Of a stretch of DNA of 64,000 bases, positions 52,925-61,465 are shown piece after piece. This DNA comes from Allorhodopirellula solitaria. GTDB taxonomy: Bacteria; Planctomycetota; Planctomycetia; Pirellulales; Pirellulaceae. The notes below the pieces were generated by a model, which had not been told where the DNA came from, did no database searches, and saw nothing but the letters and a program-made list of their open reading frames with translations. Made by a program: the position numbers and the translations under genes. The DNA lies in the NCBI RefSeq assembly GCF_007859855.1, contig NZ_SJPK01000010.1, positions 1-64,000 on the forward strand. The letters run 5' to 3'. Position 1 is the stretch's first letter, and each line of letters begins with the position of its first letter.

Positions 52925-54073
52925 CTATTCTAGCGACTTTACCTCGCGTCCAGCCTTGGTACCCAGGGCGCCCCACAAGCCATACGGACTCTCTTCGCCC
53001 GGAGTGCCGGCCTTGGGCAGCGTGGCGCGGCTTTGATCGCCCGCTTCGATGCTTTCTGTGATGAACCGGATCGCACCGTCGGCCATCAAAATGTGACAAC
53101 CCCCTTGGTGACGACTGCCCATCGTCAACGTGCCGTCAGCACCGTCGCCGCCCCACAGGCAGCTCTCCTTGTTCGGCGGACGCACCGTGTTGACGCTGCT
53201 GTACATCGGCCGTCCATCGGCCCAGCGCTTGCCACGGCGTTGATCGCCAGCACCCGTGTCGCTCGCATCGAGCCAGAACTGGGGACGCGCGGGATCGACA
53301 TTCTCCTGGTAGCAGAGTTGTGGATCAAAGAAGAATGGATCCTGCTGATTCATCTTCGGCTGCGCATTGATTTCCAAGTTACCCGCGTCGGTCACATACT
53401 CACCACACATCAGCGTGTTGGACGTGCCGTCGAGAATGTCACGGAAACTGGTGTCGTATCGGGGCTCAAAAACACCCCGCAGTCGTGTCTTCACGCTCGC
53501 GTCGACCACCTGACCCAATGCATCAACGCCTCCATCGTGAGTGGTTTGAATCGCATCACCAACGCAACAGGCGTAATTTGAAAGGCCGGTTTGACCAGCG
53601 GTCCCTACCGTTGGATCACTCGGGCAACGAAACGAGCCGACCGTCGTGATCCAGGGTGTGTAGTTTGTGTCCCAGGGATTCGGACCCATCGCTTGATAGG
53701 CAGGCGTCTTGGGCGTCCCATTGGCATTGAGTGCCAACGGGTTGCTGATCTGTTGCCAGAGGGCTTGCTGCTCGAGAAAGGGCAGTGTGCCAACGAGCCA
53801 ACTGAGGATGTGATTGTTGTCGCCCACCCCAGCAGGCGATGAACAGCAATACGTGCCACCGGACTCCTTCGGGAATTGATTGTACGCCGCGTGGTAGTTG
53901 TGTAGCGACAAACCGATCTGCTTGAAGTTATTGCTGCAGCTCATTCGGCGAGCAGCCTCCCGAGCGGCTTGGACGGCCGGCAAGAGCAAACCTACGAGCA
54001 CGCCGATGATGGCGATCACAACCAACAATTCAACCAGAGTGAAACCGCTCCGGTCTCTCGGTGAGTATTTCAT
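52925..54073 (-). CDS. DUF1559 pseudopilin-like protein (second copy)
   Basis: 382 residues from MKYSPRDRSG, which is followed by FTLVELLVVIAIIGVLVGLLLPAVQAAREAARRMSCSNNFKQIG, the standard prepilin-like N-terminus of DUF1559. C-terminal HQGGCHILMADGAIRFI and a Ser/Pro-rich end match the family. More canonical than the copy at 7641. Longer upstream reading is not supported. The small lipoprotein gene lies just upstream in the same direction. Confidence 0.92.
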   Translation of the reverse strand: MKYSPRDRSGFTLVELLVVIAIIGVLVGLLLPAVQAAREAARRMSCSNNFKQIGLSLHNYHAAYNQFPKESGGTYCCSSPAGVGDNNHILSWLVGTLPFLEQQALWQQISNPLALNANGTPKTPAYQAMGPNPWDTNYTPWITTVGSFRCPSDPTVGTAGQTGLSNYACCVGDAIQTTHDGGVDALGQVVDASVKTRLRGVFEPRYDTSFRDILDGTSNTLMCGEYVTDAGNLEINAQPKMNQQDPFFFDPQLCYQENVDPARPQFWLDASDTGAGDQRRGKRWADGRPMYSSVNTVRPPNKESCLWGGDGADGTLTMGSRHQGGCHILMADGAIRFITESIEAGDQSRATLPKAGTPGEESPYGLWGALGTKAGREVKSLE

Positions 54074-54242
54074 TTCGAGTATTGAGTTGAAAAGTAAAAA
54101 GATTCCATCGCTTGGGCCTTGGGCATCGCCCAGGCAATGGTGGTCCAGGCAATGTAGCGCGGGCGATGGTGATTGATCGATAGGCGACGAGAGCGCAATC
54201 GCTGGGGGGCCAGTCCTACGCATCCGTGTTCCCGACAGTTCT

Positions 54243-54497
54243 CTACCGACTGCGGTCACGTTCTCGCATGCGTTTCTGCTCGGCAGCATATTCAGCAGCT
54301 CTCTCGTCGGCCTCCGCCGCGAGTTCTTCGGCCGTTGGTGTGTTTTCAGGCGGCGCCGCGACGCTGTTCTCCGGTGTCCCACCGCAACCAGGCAGCCCGA
54401 GACAGACAGATAGCAGCAGCACGGGCCAGATCGAAGAGAAAGATCGTTGCATTGAGCGAGAGGTAACCATGGCGGCATCAATGGAGGAGCGAGACAT
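54243..54497 (-). CDS. Small putative lipoprotein
   Basis: 84 residues or fewer. A hydrophobic signal ends in a lipobox, LSVCLGLPGCGG, with Cys as the lipidation site; the mature part is a short Glu/Ala/Arg-rich helix (TAEELAAEADERAAEYAAEQKRMRERDRSR). Small lipoproteins like this commonly accompany DUF1559 genes in planctomycetes. Start codon uncertain (alternatives at 54470 or 54452). Confidence 0.65.
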   Translation of the reverse strand: MSRSSIDAAMVTSRSMQRSFSSIWPVLLLSVCLGLPGCGGTPENSVAAPPENTPTAEELAAEADERAAEYAAEQKRMRERDRSR

Positions 54498-54714
54498 CCC
54501 TCAATCGCGCGTCGGCGATCGGGTTCGTAGGTCGATAGCACCCACACAGGAAGGGTGGAGAGAGGGGGCGACAGTGGATTCGCTTTCGTTGCACACTTCT
54601 CGGCCCTTCCCGAACACTATAACCCAAGCATGTTGTCATTCGCTCTCAAAAAGAGCAAGTACCGCAATGATGTCCTGGTTCGAGAGGTTTTCGCGATCCC
54701 AGCGATGATTTGTG

Positions 54715-54749
54715 GCTCATCCGACGGAAGCGTGCGCCCGAGGTTTTCA
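54715..54749 (+). repeat. Degenerate terminal motif next to MITE copy 1
   Basis: GCTCATCCGACGGAAGCGTGCG followed by a diverged tail ending in GGTTTTCA, directly abutting the left end of the element at 54750. Related to the ends of the 9.6-10.3 kb inverted repeat. Confidence 0.6.
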
Positions 54750-54986
54750 AGGCATGGCTCCAGTATCGAAGGATTTATTTGTGGGGTGTGATTATCAATG
54801 TTAGACTGGCACTGCCGGGAGAAACGTAGCCGAGCTCTGCAGAGGTGCTGGCTTGGCAAGGGATATCTCGGTCGCCAGCGTTTCCCTGCAAAAGCGGTAC
54901 GCCAATGGTGTTGTCGGTCTCTGGCGAGCGTTTGTTCGTCAGGGACGCCTTTTTTTGAACGATCATTGGATACGAGAGCCATGCCT
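54750..54986 (+). mobile_element. MITE-like element, uninterrupted copy
   Basis: 237 bp with imperfect terminal inverted repeats: AGGCATGGCTCCAGTATC at the left, and the complement of AGGCATGGCTCTCGTATC at the right. No coding capacity. The interior (TTAGACTGGCACTGCCGGGA onward) matches a second copy at 55419-55795 almost base for base. Confidence 0.75.
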
Positions 54987-55082
54987 GGTATGTCCCCAAG
55001 TTAGCCTAAAAAACTACCAGGGGCGCATTCTGAGTGCTTTCATTGAAGGAATTCACTTTCCCTTCAATCAAGGAACTCCGAT

Positions 55083-55250
55083 ATGGCAATCGCCACCAAG
55101 AAACGTTCGTCAAAATCGTCAAAATCCAATCAGGCCCGTTACATCGGCAAGCCAGCTGGGGTGATTCAGCAGCGAGTCGAGGCGGTCGGTCCCTCTCACT
55201 TTGGTGTCGTTTCGGTCGACTGCGCCAAACGCAGATCCAAGTGGGATTGA
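55083..55250 (+). pseudogene. IS110-family transposase, N-terminal fragment
   Basis: 55 codons: MAIATKKRSSKSSKSNQARY, then a segment ending GVVSVDCAKRRSKW and a stop. This matches the N-terminus of IS110-type (DEDD) transposases, including the first Asp in SVDCAK, but the remaining about 300 residues are absent. The fragment ends abruptly in unrelated sequence, so it is a remnant of an insertion. Confidence 0.65.
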
Positions 55251-55306
55251 ATTTCAGAATCTGCGATTGCTTGAGTGAGGCTTCCAACGATACCTTTGAC
55301 ATCCAT

Positions 55307-55364
55307 GAGGCTTCCTTTCCTGCGGTGTTAGTTTGAGCACCAACATTTTGCAGGAGGAAGCCTC
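55307..55364. repeat. GAGGCTTCC / GGAAGCCTC inverted repeat
   Basis: Stem of at least 9 bp with further partial pairing (TTTCCTGC / GCAGGA). Each arm contains a ribosome-site-like purine run (AGGAGGAAG on the plus strand, GGAAAGGAAG on the minus strand) just ahead of a short open frame in each direction. Confidence 0.6.
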
Positions 55365-55369
55365 TTTTC

Positions 55370-55501
55370 ATGAATACCAATCTCGCCGGATCACAGGCGC
55401 ACTACGCGGATCGCACCCCATGGCTCCCGTATCCAAGGATTTATTTGTGGGATGTGATTATCAATGTTAAGCAGGTCGGGGTAGTTGTTTCGGTCTATTA
55501 G
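55370..55501 (+). other. Possible disrupted gene start
   Basis: 43-codon frame beginning MNTNLAGSQAHYADRTPW after a good AGGAGGAAG site. After about 17 codons the frame enters the left end of MITE copy 2 and stops in the nested insertion. It may be the N-terminus of a gene cut by the element; no family recognised. Confidence 0.3.
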
Positions 55502-55795
55502 CCGGTGGGCGTTAGCCCCGGTTCCTTCAACGCTTCGCGTTTGGCGGCAGAAAACCGGGGCTAACGCCCACCGGCTAATTGAGTTATGCGGAAAAACTTC
55601 CCCAGACGTGCTTAGACTGGCACTGCCGGGAGAAACGGAGCCGAGCTCTGCAGAGGTGCGGGCTTGGCAAGGAATATCTCGGTCGCCAGCGTTTCCCTGC
55701 AAAAGCGGCACGCCAATGGTGTTGTCGGTCCCTGGCGAGCGTTTGTTCGTCAGCGACGCATTTTTGAACGATCATTGGATACGAGAGCCATGCCT
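55419..55795 (+). mobile_element. MITE-like element, copy 2, carrying a nested insertion
   Basis: Same element as 54750-54986 (ends CATGGCTCCCGTATC and complement of AGGCATGGCTCTCGTATC), interrupted after TCAATGTTA by about 147 bp. Without the insertion it is about 230 bp and about 93 percent identical to copy 1 by eye. Confidence 0.75.
55468..55614 (+). mobile_element. Nested palindromic element inside MITE copy 2
   Basis: 147 bp with imperfect ends TAAGCAGGTC / complement of TAAGCACGTC, flanked by what looks like a duplicated TTA. Its core is a perfect 26-bp inverted repeat (55498-55523 and 55553-55578) beginning TTAGCCGGTGGGCGTTAG, separated by 29 bp, able to form a very stable hairpin. 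No coding capacity. Confidence 0.75.
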
Positions 55796-55842
55796 CAAAA
55801 AACCTTCCGCTGTGCTCTACGCACGCTTCCGTCGGATGAACC
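55796..55842 (-). repeat. Dispersed terminal motif next to MITE copy 2
   Basis: 47 bp, minus-strand reading GGTTCATCCGACGGAAGCGT onward to GGTTTTTTG, abutting the right end of copy 2. Nearly identical to the ends of the 9633-9802 and 10129-10298 repeats. Confidence 0.75.
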
Positions 55843-56408
55843 AGACAAGACCGGTCTCTCTACCGTGCGCGTGAAGACTCAAGACTCAATAGTCCAAGCG
55901 AACGCGTAATGGCTCGTCGAGCGACACCAGAAGATACCACCTACTCGCATGGAGGCGTCGTGATCGCATCCGCATTGGTCGACGCTACCGCGGATAAAAC
56001 GCTTTCGGCAAGACAGGCATTCACTCGCCGTCGTGCTCAGTGAATGCGGCACTCCCACCCGAGCGAAGATGCCTTGCGGCGTCGCCGCCGGCTTAACCAC
56101 CGAGCGGCTGGAGTTATCGGAGGGTGCTCCAAGACACGCTGGCTCGCTGCCACGTGGTTTCTTAGGGGCTGACGGCGATTGAGTTGAGCTGAATCGACAG
56201 CCCGGCATGCAGAAGGGTGGACAGCGTCACCCGGTGTCTTCTTAGGGGAACAACAAGTAGCGAGCTTGAAGGTGGCGTAAACTTCCAGCTCGCGATTCTT
56301 TCCGACCGCAAGCTGGAAGCCTACTCCACTTGTTGTCCTCCCGTTGCTTCCGCACTCGGCTCAGCGGATGGGACTCAGCGAATGCTGTTCGGCGCCCGGT
56401 TCCACTTC
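55843..56408. other. Gene-free stretch with repeat debris
   Basis: No supported gene in about 565 bp downstream of the tyrosine autokinase gene. It includes two partial copies of a TTCTTAGGGG-containing sequence (about 56158 and 56238) and an imperfect long hairpin at 56249-56336 whose arms share ACAACAAGT / ACTTGTTGT and CTTCCAGCT / AGCTGGAAG, a type of dispersed palindrome. Confidence 0.5.
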
Positions 56409-58859
56409 CTATTTCGTCTTGGCCTTGCCGTTCGCCGAAGCATTGCCGCCCGCCGAAGCTTTGCCGTTGGCTTGGGCCTTGCCGTTGGCTTGAGATTTAC
56501 CGTTGACCTGGACGGTGGCAACACGGCTGGTCCGTTCAGCCGAGGCTGACTTGGAAGTGGGCCGCGTGTAGTCGCTGCGGTAGTAACCGTAGTAGCCGCC
56601 GTCGGCATCAAAGGCTTTCGCTGCGCCGTAGGTATTGAGCATGCAGCCGACAAAATTGCCCCCGGCGGTTTCGACGCGGCGAAGCGTATTGACGACTTCG
56701 TCACGACGTACCTTGGAGACTCGGACGACGAGGATTGCGCCGTCGAGGCGAGGCAGCACCACGACGGGGTCCGACACTGCCAACACGGGTGGCAGGTCAA
56801 CGAGCACAAAATCGAACTGGGATCGCGCGGTCGCGAGTACCTCGTCGAGCTCTTCGGACTGCAAGAACTCGGCGGGCGAAGTGCTCGACGATCCGGCTGG
56901 CATCACGTGCACATTGTCGACCTTGGTCTCTTTGACGGCTTCGTTAAAATCGATGCGTCCTTCGAGCAGATCGCACAAGCCGTTCTCTTTGCTGAGGTTA
57001 AAGAAACGGTGGGCACTTGGGCGTCGCAGGTCGGCATCGATAATCAGAATTTTCAAGCCGATTTGCGAGAAGGAGACGGCGAAGTTCGAAACGACCGTAG
57101 ACTTCCCATCACCCTGCATGGGGCTGGTGAATCCGATCGTTCGCAACGCACCGCTGCGGATTTCGGGCAACAGCATTGTACGTCCGAGCCGGAAGGCTTC
57201 GGCGTCGGGTGATTCGCCGGTGGCGATCAAGCCAGAGACCCCCTTCTTGATCGACTCCAGTTTCCCGACACGTCCGAGGCTGGTCAAACCAATGGCTTCA
57301 TCGAGTTCTGCCGCGGAGCGGAAGCGACCATCACGCAGATCATTGGCAACGGCAAGGAAGAGGCCGGAGAACAACCCCAGCATCAGGCCACCGAGTCCGC
57401 AGAGCGAAAGTTTCGGCCACGATTTTTCACCGCGACGTGGGACTTCGAGAAACTCGTACAGATAGCCGCTCAAACCGCTCGCGGTATCGAGATCTCGTAA
57501 CTGCTGCACGATGCCTTCGAACAACGCTTCTTGGCGAGTGATCTTTTTCTGCAGCACCATGTCGGTGAGCTCATACTCGATCAATTCCTTCGCCTTGCGT
57601 TCGGCATCGGCAGCGAGGAACGTCAGTTCCTTGCGCCGCTCGGTCAGTGTCGCGAGGTCATGGTTAAGAAATCCGACATAGGCTTTGAGCAATCCCTCGG
57701 GATTCAATGCAGTGTCGGTAAACGCCATCGCTGGGTTGGTGAGTTCCTGCTTGTCCTGCAGGAACTCTTTGACGAGATCAATCTGGTTCTGAATCTCGAG
57801 AACCTTGGGGTGAGCGGCACCGAAGATGGACGACAAACGCCGTTTCTCACTATTGAGTTCGAGCAGGTGGGTGATCTGTGTGTGCGCTTCTTCCACCTTG
57901 GCAGGCATCGCTGCTTTAAACTCGGCCGTGTTCGAAGCGTTCATCTGAAGACCGGCGAAGACACCGAGACGCTCGAGACTCTCGCTATCGATCAACGCGA
58001 GCTTATCGAGGTGGTCGACAGGATTGTCCGATCCATCCATCTCCTTGAGTGTGGCGTCGACGCGTTGCAACCGCGTGCGGACGGTGGACTCCTTGATGTC
58101 CAGATCGAGCAGTTCTTCTTGGATGCGGCGGTAGCGGTCCTGGTAGACGTTGCTGCTGCCTTCGCCTTGGAAGAAGAGCGGTGCACTCTGGCGGGACTTC
58201 ATGTGCTCTTGTTCGGCAGCGACCAAATCCGCTTCAATGTCCTGCTTGGCCTCGTTAACCATTTCGTTGGCACGGCCCATCAGCTGTTCGACCTGGGCGA
58301 TGATAAACTGCTCATATCGCTTCATGACCGCCGTCAGGATCAACTGAGCGTCATCGGGATCCGTATGGGTCATCGTTACCCGGAGGCTACGAGCTGCCTT
58401 CGCGGAACCTTCGCCACCCTTGGAGATCGAAATATGCTCCACGACGTAGTCCGTGGCATCAAACCCAGGACGCTCCTGATTGAGATGTGTCGTGATCGAC
58501 GGCAATTCAGACAGCTCGTTTTGCTCGAGAGCCTCGCCCACGATCATGCGGCTTTTGATTAACTGGATGTGGTTAGCGAGGATGTCTTCCTCCACCATCT
58601 CCTGGCCGGTGCCGTCGGAATCCAGCCCCGCGCTCTTTTGATTGATCAGTACCGTCGCGCTGGACTGATACCAAACGGGAGCGTAAAGGGAATATGCGAC
58701 GCCCGCGGTCAGTCCGCAGATGCACAGGAACAGAATGATCCAGCGTTGGCGTTGGAGGATCTGCAGGACATCCAACGAATCAGCCTGATCGTCGTCCGAT
58801 TTCGGGCGCGTCAAGGCTTGGATCCGATTCTTGGGTTCGTTGGGTTCTGCCATAATCAT
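56409..58859 (-). CDS. Polysaccharide co-polymerase / tyrosine autokinase (Wzc-like)
   Basis: 816 residues. N-terminal Wzz-type domain with first membrane helix (RWIILFLCICGLTAGVAYSLYAPVWYQSSATVLI), a long periplasmic coiled coil, a second helix (LSLCGLGGLMLGLFSGLFLAVANDL), then the BY-kinase domain with Walker A SPMQGDGKST near residue 585, Walker A' LIIDADLRRPSAHRFF and Walker B FVLVDLPPVL. The tail has a tyrosine cluster (GGYYGYYRSDY), the usual autophosphorylation site, and ends in a Gly/Lys/Asn/Ala repeat (QANGKAQANGKA). Controls exopolysaccharide chain length and export. No wza or glycosyltransferase genes are adjacent. Confidence 0.92.
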   Translation of the reverse strand: MIMAEPNEPKNRIQALTRPKSDDDQADSLDVLQILQRQRWIILFLCICGLTAGVAYSLYAPVWYQSSATVLINQKSAGLDSDGTGQEMVEEDILANHIQLIKSRMIVGEALEQNELSELPSITTHLNQERPGFDATDYVVEHISISKGGEGSAKAARSLRVTMTHTDPDDAQLILTAVMKRYEQFIIAQVEQLMGRANEMVNEAKQDIEADLVAAEQEHMKSRQSAPLFFQGEGSSNVYQDRYRRIQEELLDLDIKESTVRTRLQRVDATLKEMDGSDNPVDHLDKLALIDSESLERLGVFAGLQMNASNTAEFKAAMPAKVEEAHTQITHLLELNSEKRRLSSIFGAAHPKVLEIQNQIDLVKEFLQDKQELTNPAMAFTDTALNPEGLLKAYVGFLNHDLATLTERRKELTFLAADAERKAKELIEYELTDMVLQKKITRQEALFEGIVQQLRDLDTASGLSGYLYEFLEVPRRGEKSWPKLSLCGLGGLMLGLFSGLFLAVANDLRDGRFRSAAELDEAIGLTSLGRVGKLESIKKGVSGLIATGESPDAEAFRLGRTMLLPEIRSGALRTIGFTSPMQGDGKSTVVSNFAVSFSQIGLKILIIDADLRRPSAHRFFNLSKENGLCDLLEGRIDFNEAVKETKVDNVHVMPAGSSSTSPAEFLQSEELDEVLATARSQFDFVLVDLPPVLAVSDPVVVLPRLDGAILVVRVSKVRRDEVVNTLRRVETAGGNFVGCMLNTYGAAKAFDADGGYYGYYRSDYTRPTSKSASAERTSRVATVQVNGKSQANGKAQANGKASAGGNASANGKAKTK

Positions 58860-59347
58860 TCAGTTCATCCCCACGTGGAAAGCAACCACGCCTAGCTTGT
58901 TTTGATAAGTTCGATGGATTGGGTGGGCTTTTGCAGCCCCGATAAGGTCTTCAATAATCCTCCGCTTTACGGGGATCGTCAAGGTAAAAAATGCTGCCCG
59001 ATCCGATTTGCTAGCAGAGTCACGGCCAATCCGCACGACCGATGCAGGCGGAAGGGTTTGCGTTGTTCTGACCTCGAAAACGGGGCGAATTTGGTCTCCA
59101 CAGGGGTCACGGGAGCCCATGAAACCACGGTGACGCATCAAGGTGGAGAAACCACCCGCTCGTGCGGGCGGCAGACCCCGTCTCGGATATCGCGTAGCGT
59201 TGGCCCGCTAGTGGTGAAAGCCGCCGCCGAAAATTTCTCCTATCGGCAGAAAGTGCGGATCGGCATTGGGAAATGCTACAAGTTCTCCACAATCGCAGAA
59301 TTTGGTCCCCGACCATTGACTGAGTCTATTGCCGATCTGACTCTCGA
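58860..59347. other. Intergenic region upstream of the autokinase gene
   Basis: 488 bp between the minus-strand acyltransferase gene, which ends here, and the autokinase start. It should contain the terminator of the first and promoter of the second. A CCCGC-TCGT-GCGGG hairpin lies around 59156-59169. No promoter box was recognised and no gene is supported. Confidence 0.4.
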
Positions 59348-61339
59348 TTATCCACAGGGCTCGAGCGGCAATTGGCTGGCGATCTCGGCCCACCGCGTCA
59401 GCAACCGCTCTGCCGCCCTGGTATCCAAAAGTCCACTGGGTGAGCGATTGGAGATTGCGATACGCCCCTCGAACTCCCAGACCGTGAGAGAGAGTTGACC
59501 TCCCGCCTGAACGGGCCCCTCGAAAAAAACATCCTCAAGCGTGGCGCCGGCGACCCAGAGGGCGGCCCCGTCGCGGCGGACGCCAAACCGTTTTCCTAGT
59601 CGCAGGCCCGCTACGCTTGTTAATGCCGCCGTCGGCGTGAAGGTTCCCCAGCTCTCCATCAGAGACAGACACCCCGGGATTCGCTCGGCAATCGCGATTC
59701 CGCTCGCCATTTCATGGGCAGTTCCATACCGGCGAACATTCTGCATCTGCTCACTGACCGAGGCCAATGTGTCCGAAAAACGATGAAGTTGGCCGACGGT
59801 TCGTCGCACGAAAGCGATTCCGATGTGATTTTGGGTGTCGTGGCGTTGCTCCCACGTTCGCGTTTCGACTGGGTTCATGATCATGACATGGCGGCGCGGG
59901 GATATCGCCGCGTCGGAAATGGTCGCCAATGCATGCAACGTCACGGCGACGGCCCAATCGTTCAGATTGACATGACGTGCAAGCAGCGATGCGCGAATGC
60001 GGTCGCTCAGCGATCGCGAGAACATCAATCGCAGCTGACCTTGGAAGCTCGCCAAGGTGCTATCGGCACCCAGCACCGCGGCGTGAGCGCCAGCTGATTC
60101 AATACTCGGACCAACGACAGGGCGCTTCGGCAATCGGGCATTGCTCCCGCGAACCGTCGCCCACAGATTCCGCAAATCGGGAAGTGCAGTGTAGCCAGAC
60201 GGCTCCGACCGTCTGGGCTGACCATCGACCTCAGACCCACTCGACGAGCCGCCCTGGGTATCCGGCGCCCGTTCTCCCGACGGGCGGAGCCGTCGGTCGA
60301 CTTTGTAGCCAGACGGCTCCGACCGTCTGGGCTGGCCGTCGACCTCAGACTCACTCGGCGAGCCGTCCTGGGTATCCGGCGCCCGTTCTCCCGACGGGCA
60401 GAGCCGTCGGTCGACTTTGTAGCCAGACGGCTCCGACCGTCTGAGCTGGCCGTCGACCTCAGACTCACTCGGCGAGCCGTCCTGGGTATCCGGCGCCCGC
60501 TCTCCCGACGGGCGGAGCCGTCGGTCGACTTTGTAGCCAGACGGCTCCGACCGTCTGAGCTGGCCGTCGACCTCAGACTCACTCGGCGAGCCGTCCTGGG
60601 TATCCGGCGCCCGTTCTCCCGACGGGCAGAGCCGTCGGTCGACTTTGTAGCCAGACGGCTCCGACCGTCTGGGCTGACCATCGACCTCTGACCCACTCGA
60701 CGAGCCGTCCTGGGTATCCGGCGCCCGTTCTCCCGACGGGCAGAGCCGTCGGTCGACTTTGTAGCCAGACGGCTCCGACCGTCTGGGCTGGCCGTCGACC
60801 TCAGACCCACTCGGCGAACCGTCCTGGGTATCCGGCGCCCGGTCTCCCGACGGGCGGAGCCGTCGGTCGACTATGCCCCCGCACAGCTGGGCATAGGCAT
60901 GGAAAATTTGTCCAGTCAATCGGATGGCACCGACCCCGTCGCAACACGCATGATGGAACAGGATACGAACGGACCAATTTTGTTGGTCGAGGGACTGCAC
61001 GACACAGCGCCCCCCCATGCCCTGACGGGGACGCACGCATTCAGCATCATCTACTTCGGCTGCGACATCGGCAGCGAGCGTGCGGTAAACGAACGATTCC
61101 TCCCTTGCCCGCTCTTGCCGCTCCCATCGCTGGCCCTGCCCACGCCCGACGAGCTGGGCATACATACGCGGGTGTTCCTGCAGATGCTCGAACCAGACCT
61201 CCCGAAGAGATTCGATCTCAACGTTTCCCTTGAGCACGACCGTGAGGCTGAACACCATGCCGCTGCCATGACTGGGTCGCGCCAGGTAGCGTTCCATGAC
61301 GGTCGTGGGAAGAAACGACTGAGAGAGGGGGAGAGCCAT
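59348..61339 (-). CDS. Condensation/WS-DGAT-type acyltransferase carrying a repeat array
   Basis: 663 residues. The fold is that of HHxxxDG acyltransferases: N-terminal SQSFLPTTVMERYLARPSHGSGMVFSLTVVLKGNV, catalytic HHACCDG at 129-135, and C-terminal half (LNDWAVAVTLHALATISDA, RRHVMIMNPVETR, HIGIAFVRRTV). Without the insert it is about 435 residues, normal for the family. Residues 157-384 are six copies of a 38-residue unit, Arg/Ser/Pro/Asp-rich and surely unstructured, placed just after the first subdomain's helix. Probably esterifies or transfers the acyl product of the upstream PKS. Third gene of the operon, 126 bp after the reductase gene. Confidence 0.8.
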   Translation of the reverse strand: MALPLSQSFLPTTVMERYLARPSHGSGMVFSLTVVLKGNVEIESLREVWFEHLQEHPRMYAQLVGRGQGQRWERQERAREESFVYRTLAADVAAEVDDAECVRPRQGMGGRCVVQSLDQQNWSVRILFHHACCDGVGAIRLTGQIFHAYAQLCGGIVDRRLRPSGDRAPDTQDGSPSGSEVDGQPRRSEPSGYKVDRRLCPSGERAPDTQDGSSSGSEVDGQPRRSEPSGYKVDRRLCPSGERAPDTQDGSPSESEVDGQLRRSEPSGYKVDRRLRPSGERAPDTQDGSPSESEVDGQLRRSEPSGYKVDRRLCPSGERAPDTQDGSPSESEVDGQPRRSEPSGYKVDRRLRPSGERAPDTQGGSSSGSEVDGQPRRSEPSGYTALPDLRNLWATVRGSNARLPKRPVVGPSIESAGAHAAVLGADSTLASFQGQLRLMFSRSLSDRIRASLLARHVNLNDWAVAVTLHALATISDAAISPRRHVMIMNPVETRTWEQRHDTQNHIGIAFVRRTVGQLHRFSDTLASVSEQMQNVRRYGTAHEMASGIAIAERIPGCLSLMESWGTFTPTAALTSVAGLRLGKRFGVRRDGAALWVAGATLEDVFFEGPVQAGGQLSLTVWEFEGRIAISNRSPSGLLDTRAAERLLTRWAEIASQLPLEPCG
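60191..60873 (-). repeat. Tandem array, 6 units of 114 bp, in frame
   Basis: Unit starts (plus coordinates) at 60191, 60305, 60419, 60533, 60647 and 60761. Each unit encodes VDRRL(R/C)PSGERAPDTQD, a variable middle, then RRSEPSGYK: 38 residues. Each holds two hairpins, AGACGG-CTCCGA-CCGTCT and CCGACGG-GCGGAG-CCGTCGG (loop GCAGAG in three units). Stems are identical in all units. Confidence 0.95.
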
Positions 61340-61465
61340 AGTCGAGCGCGGAACTCTTGGGGAAATGAAAACAGCGAACGCAAGGACGCATTCCTCGCGT
61401 TTGATTGCGTGCAGGGATAAGCGAAGACCTCGCTGGAGGCACAGCGAACTCGCCAGTCCTCCCGC

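Noticed and set aside
54853-55164. 103-codon plus-strand frame across MITE copy 1 and into the IS110 fragment
   Set aside because: It spans an element boundary and reads the transposase fragment out of frame.
60025-60810. Second minus-strand open frame through the acyltransferase array
   Set aside because: Alternate frame of the same repeats, with no homologous flanking sequence; the acyltransferase frame continues on both sides.
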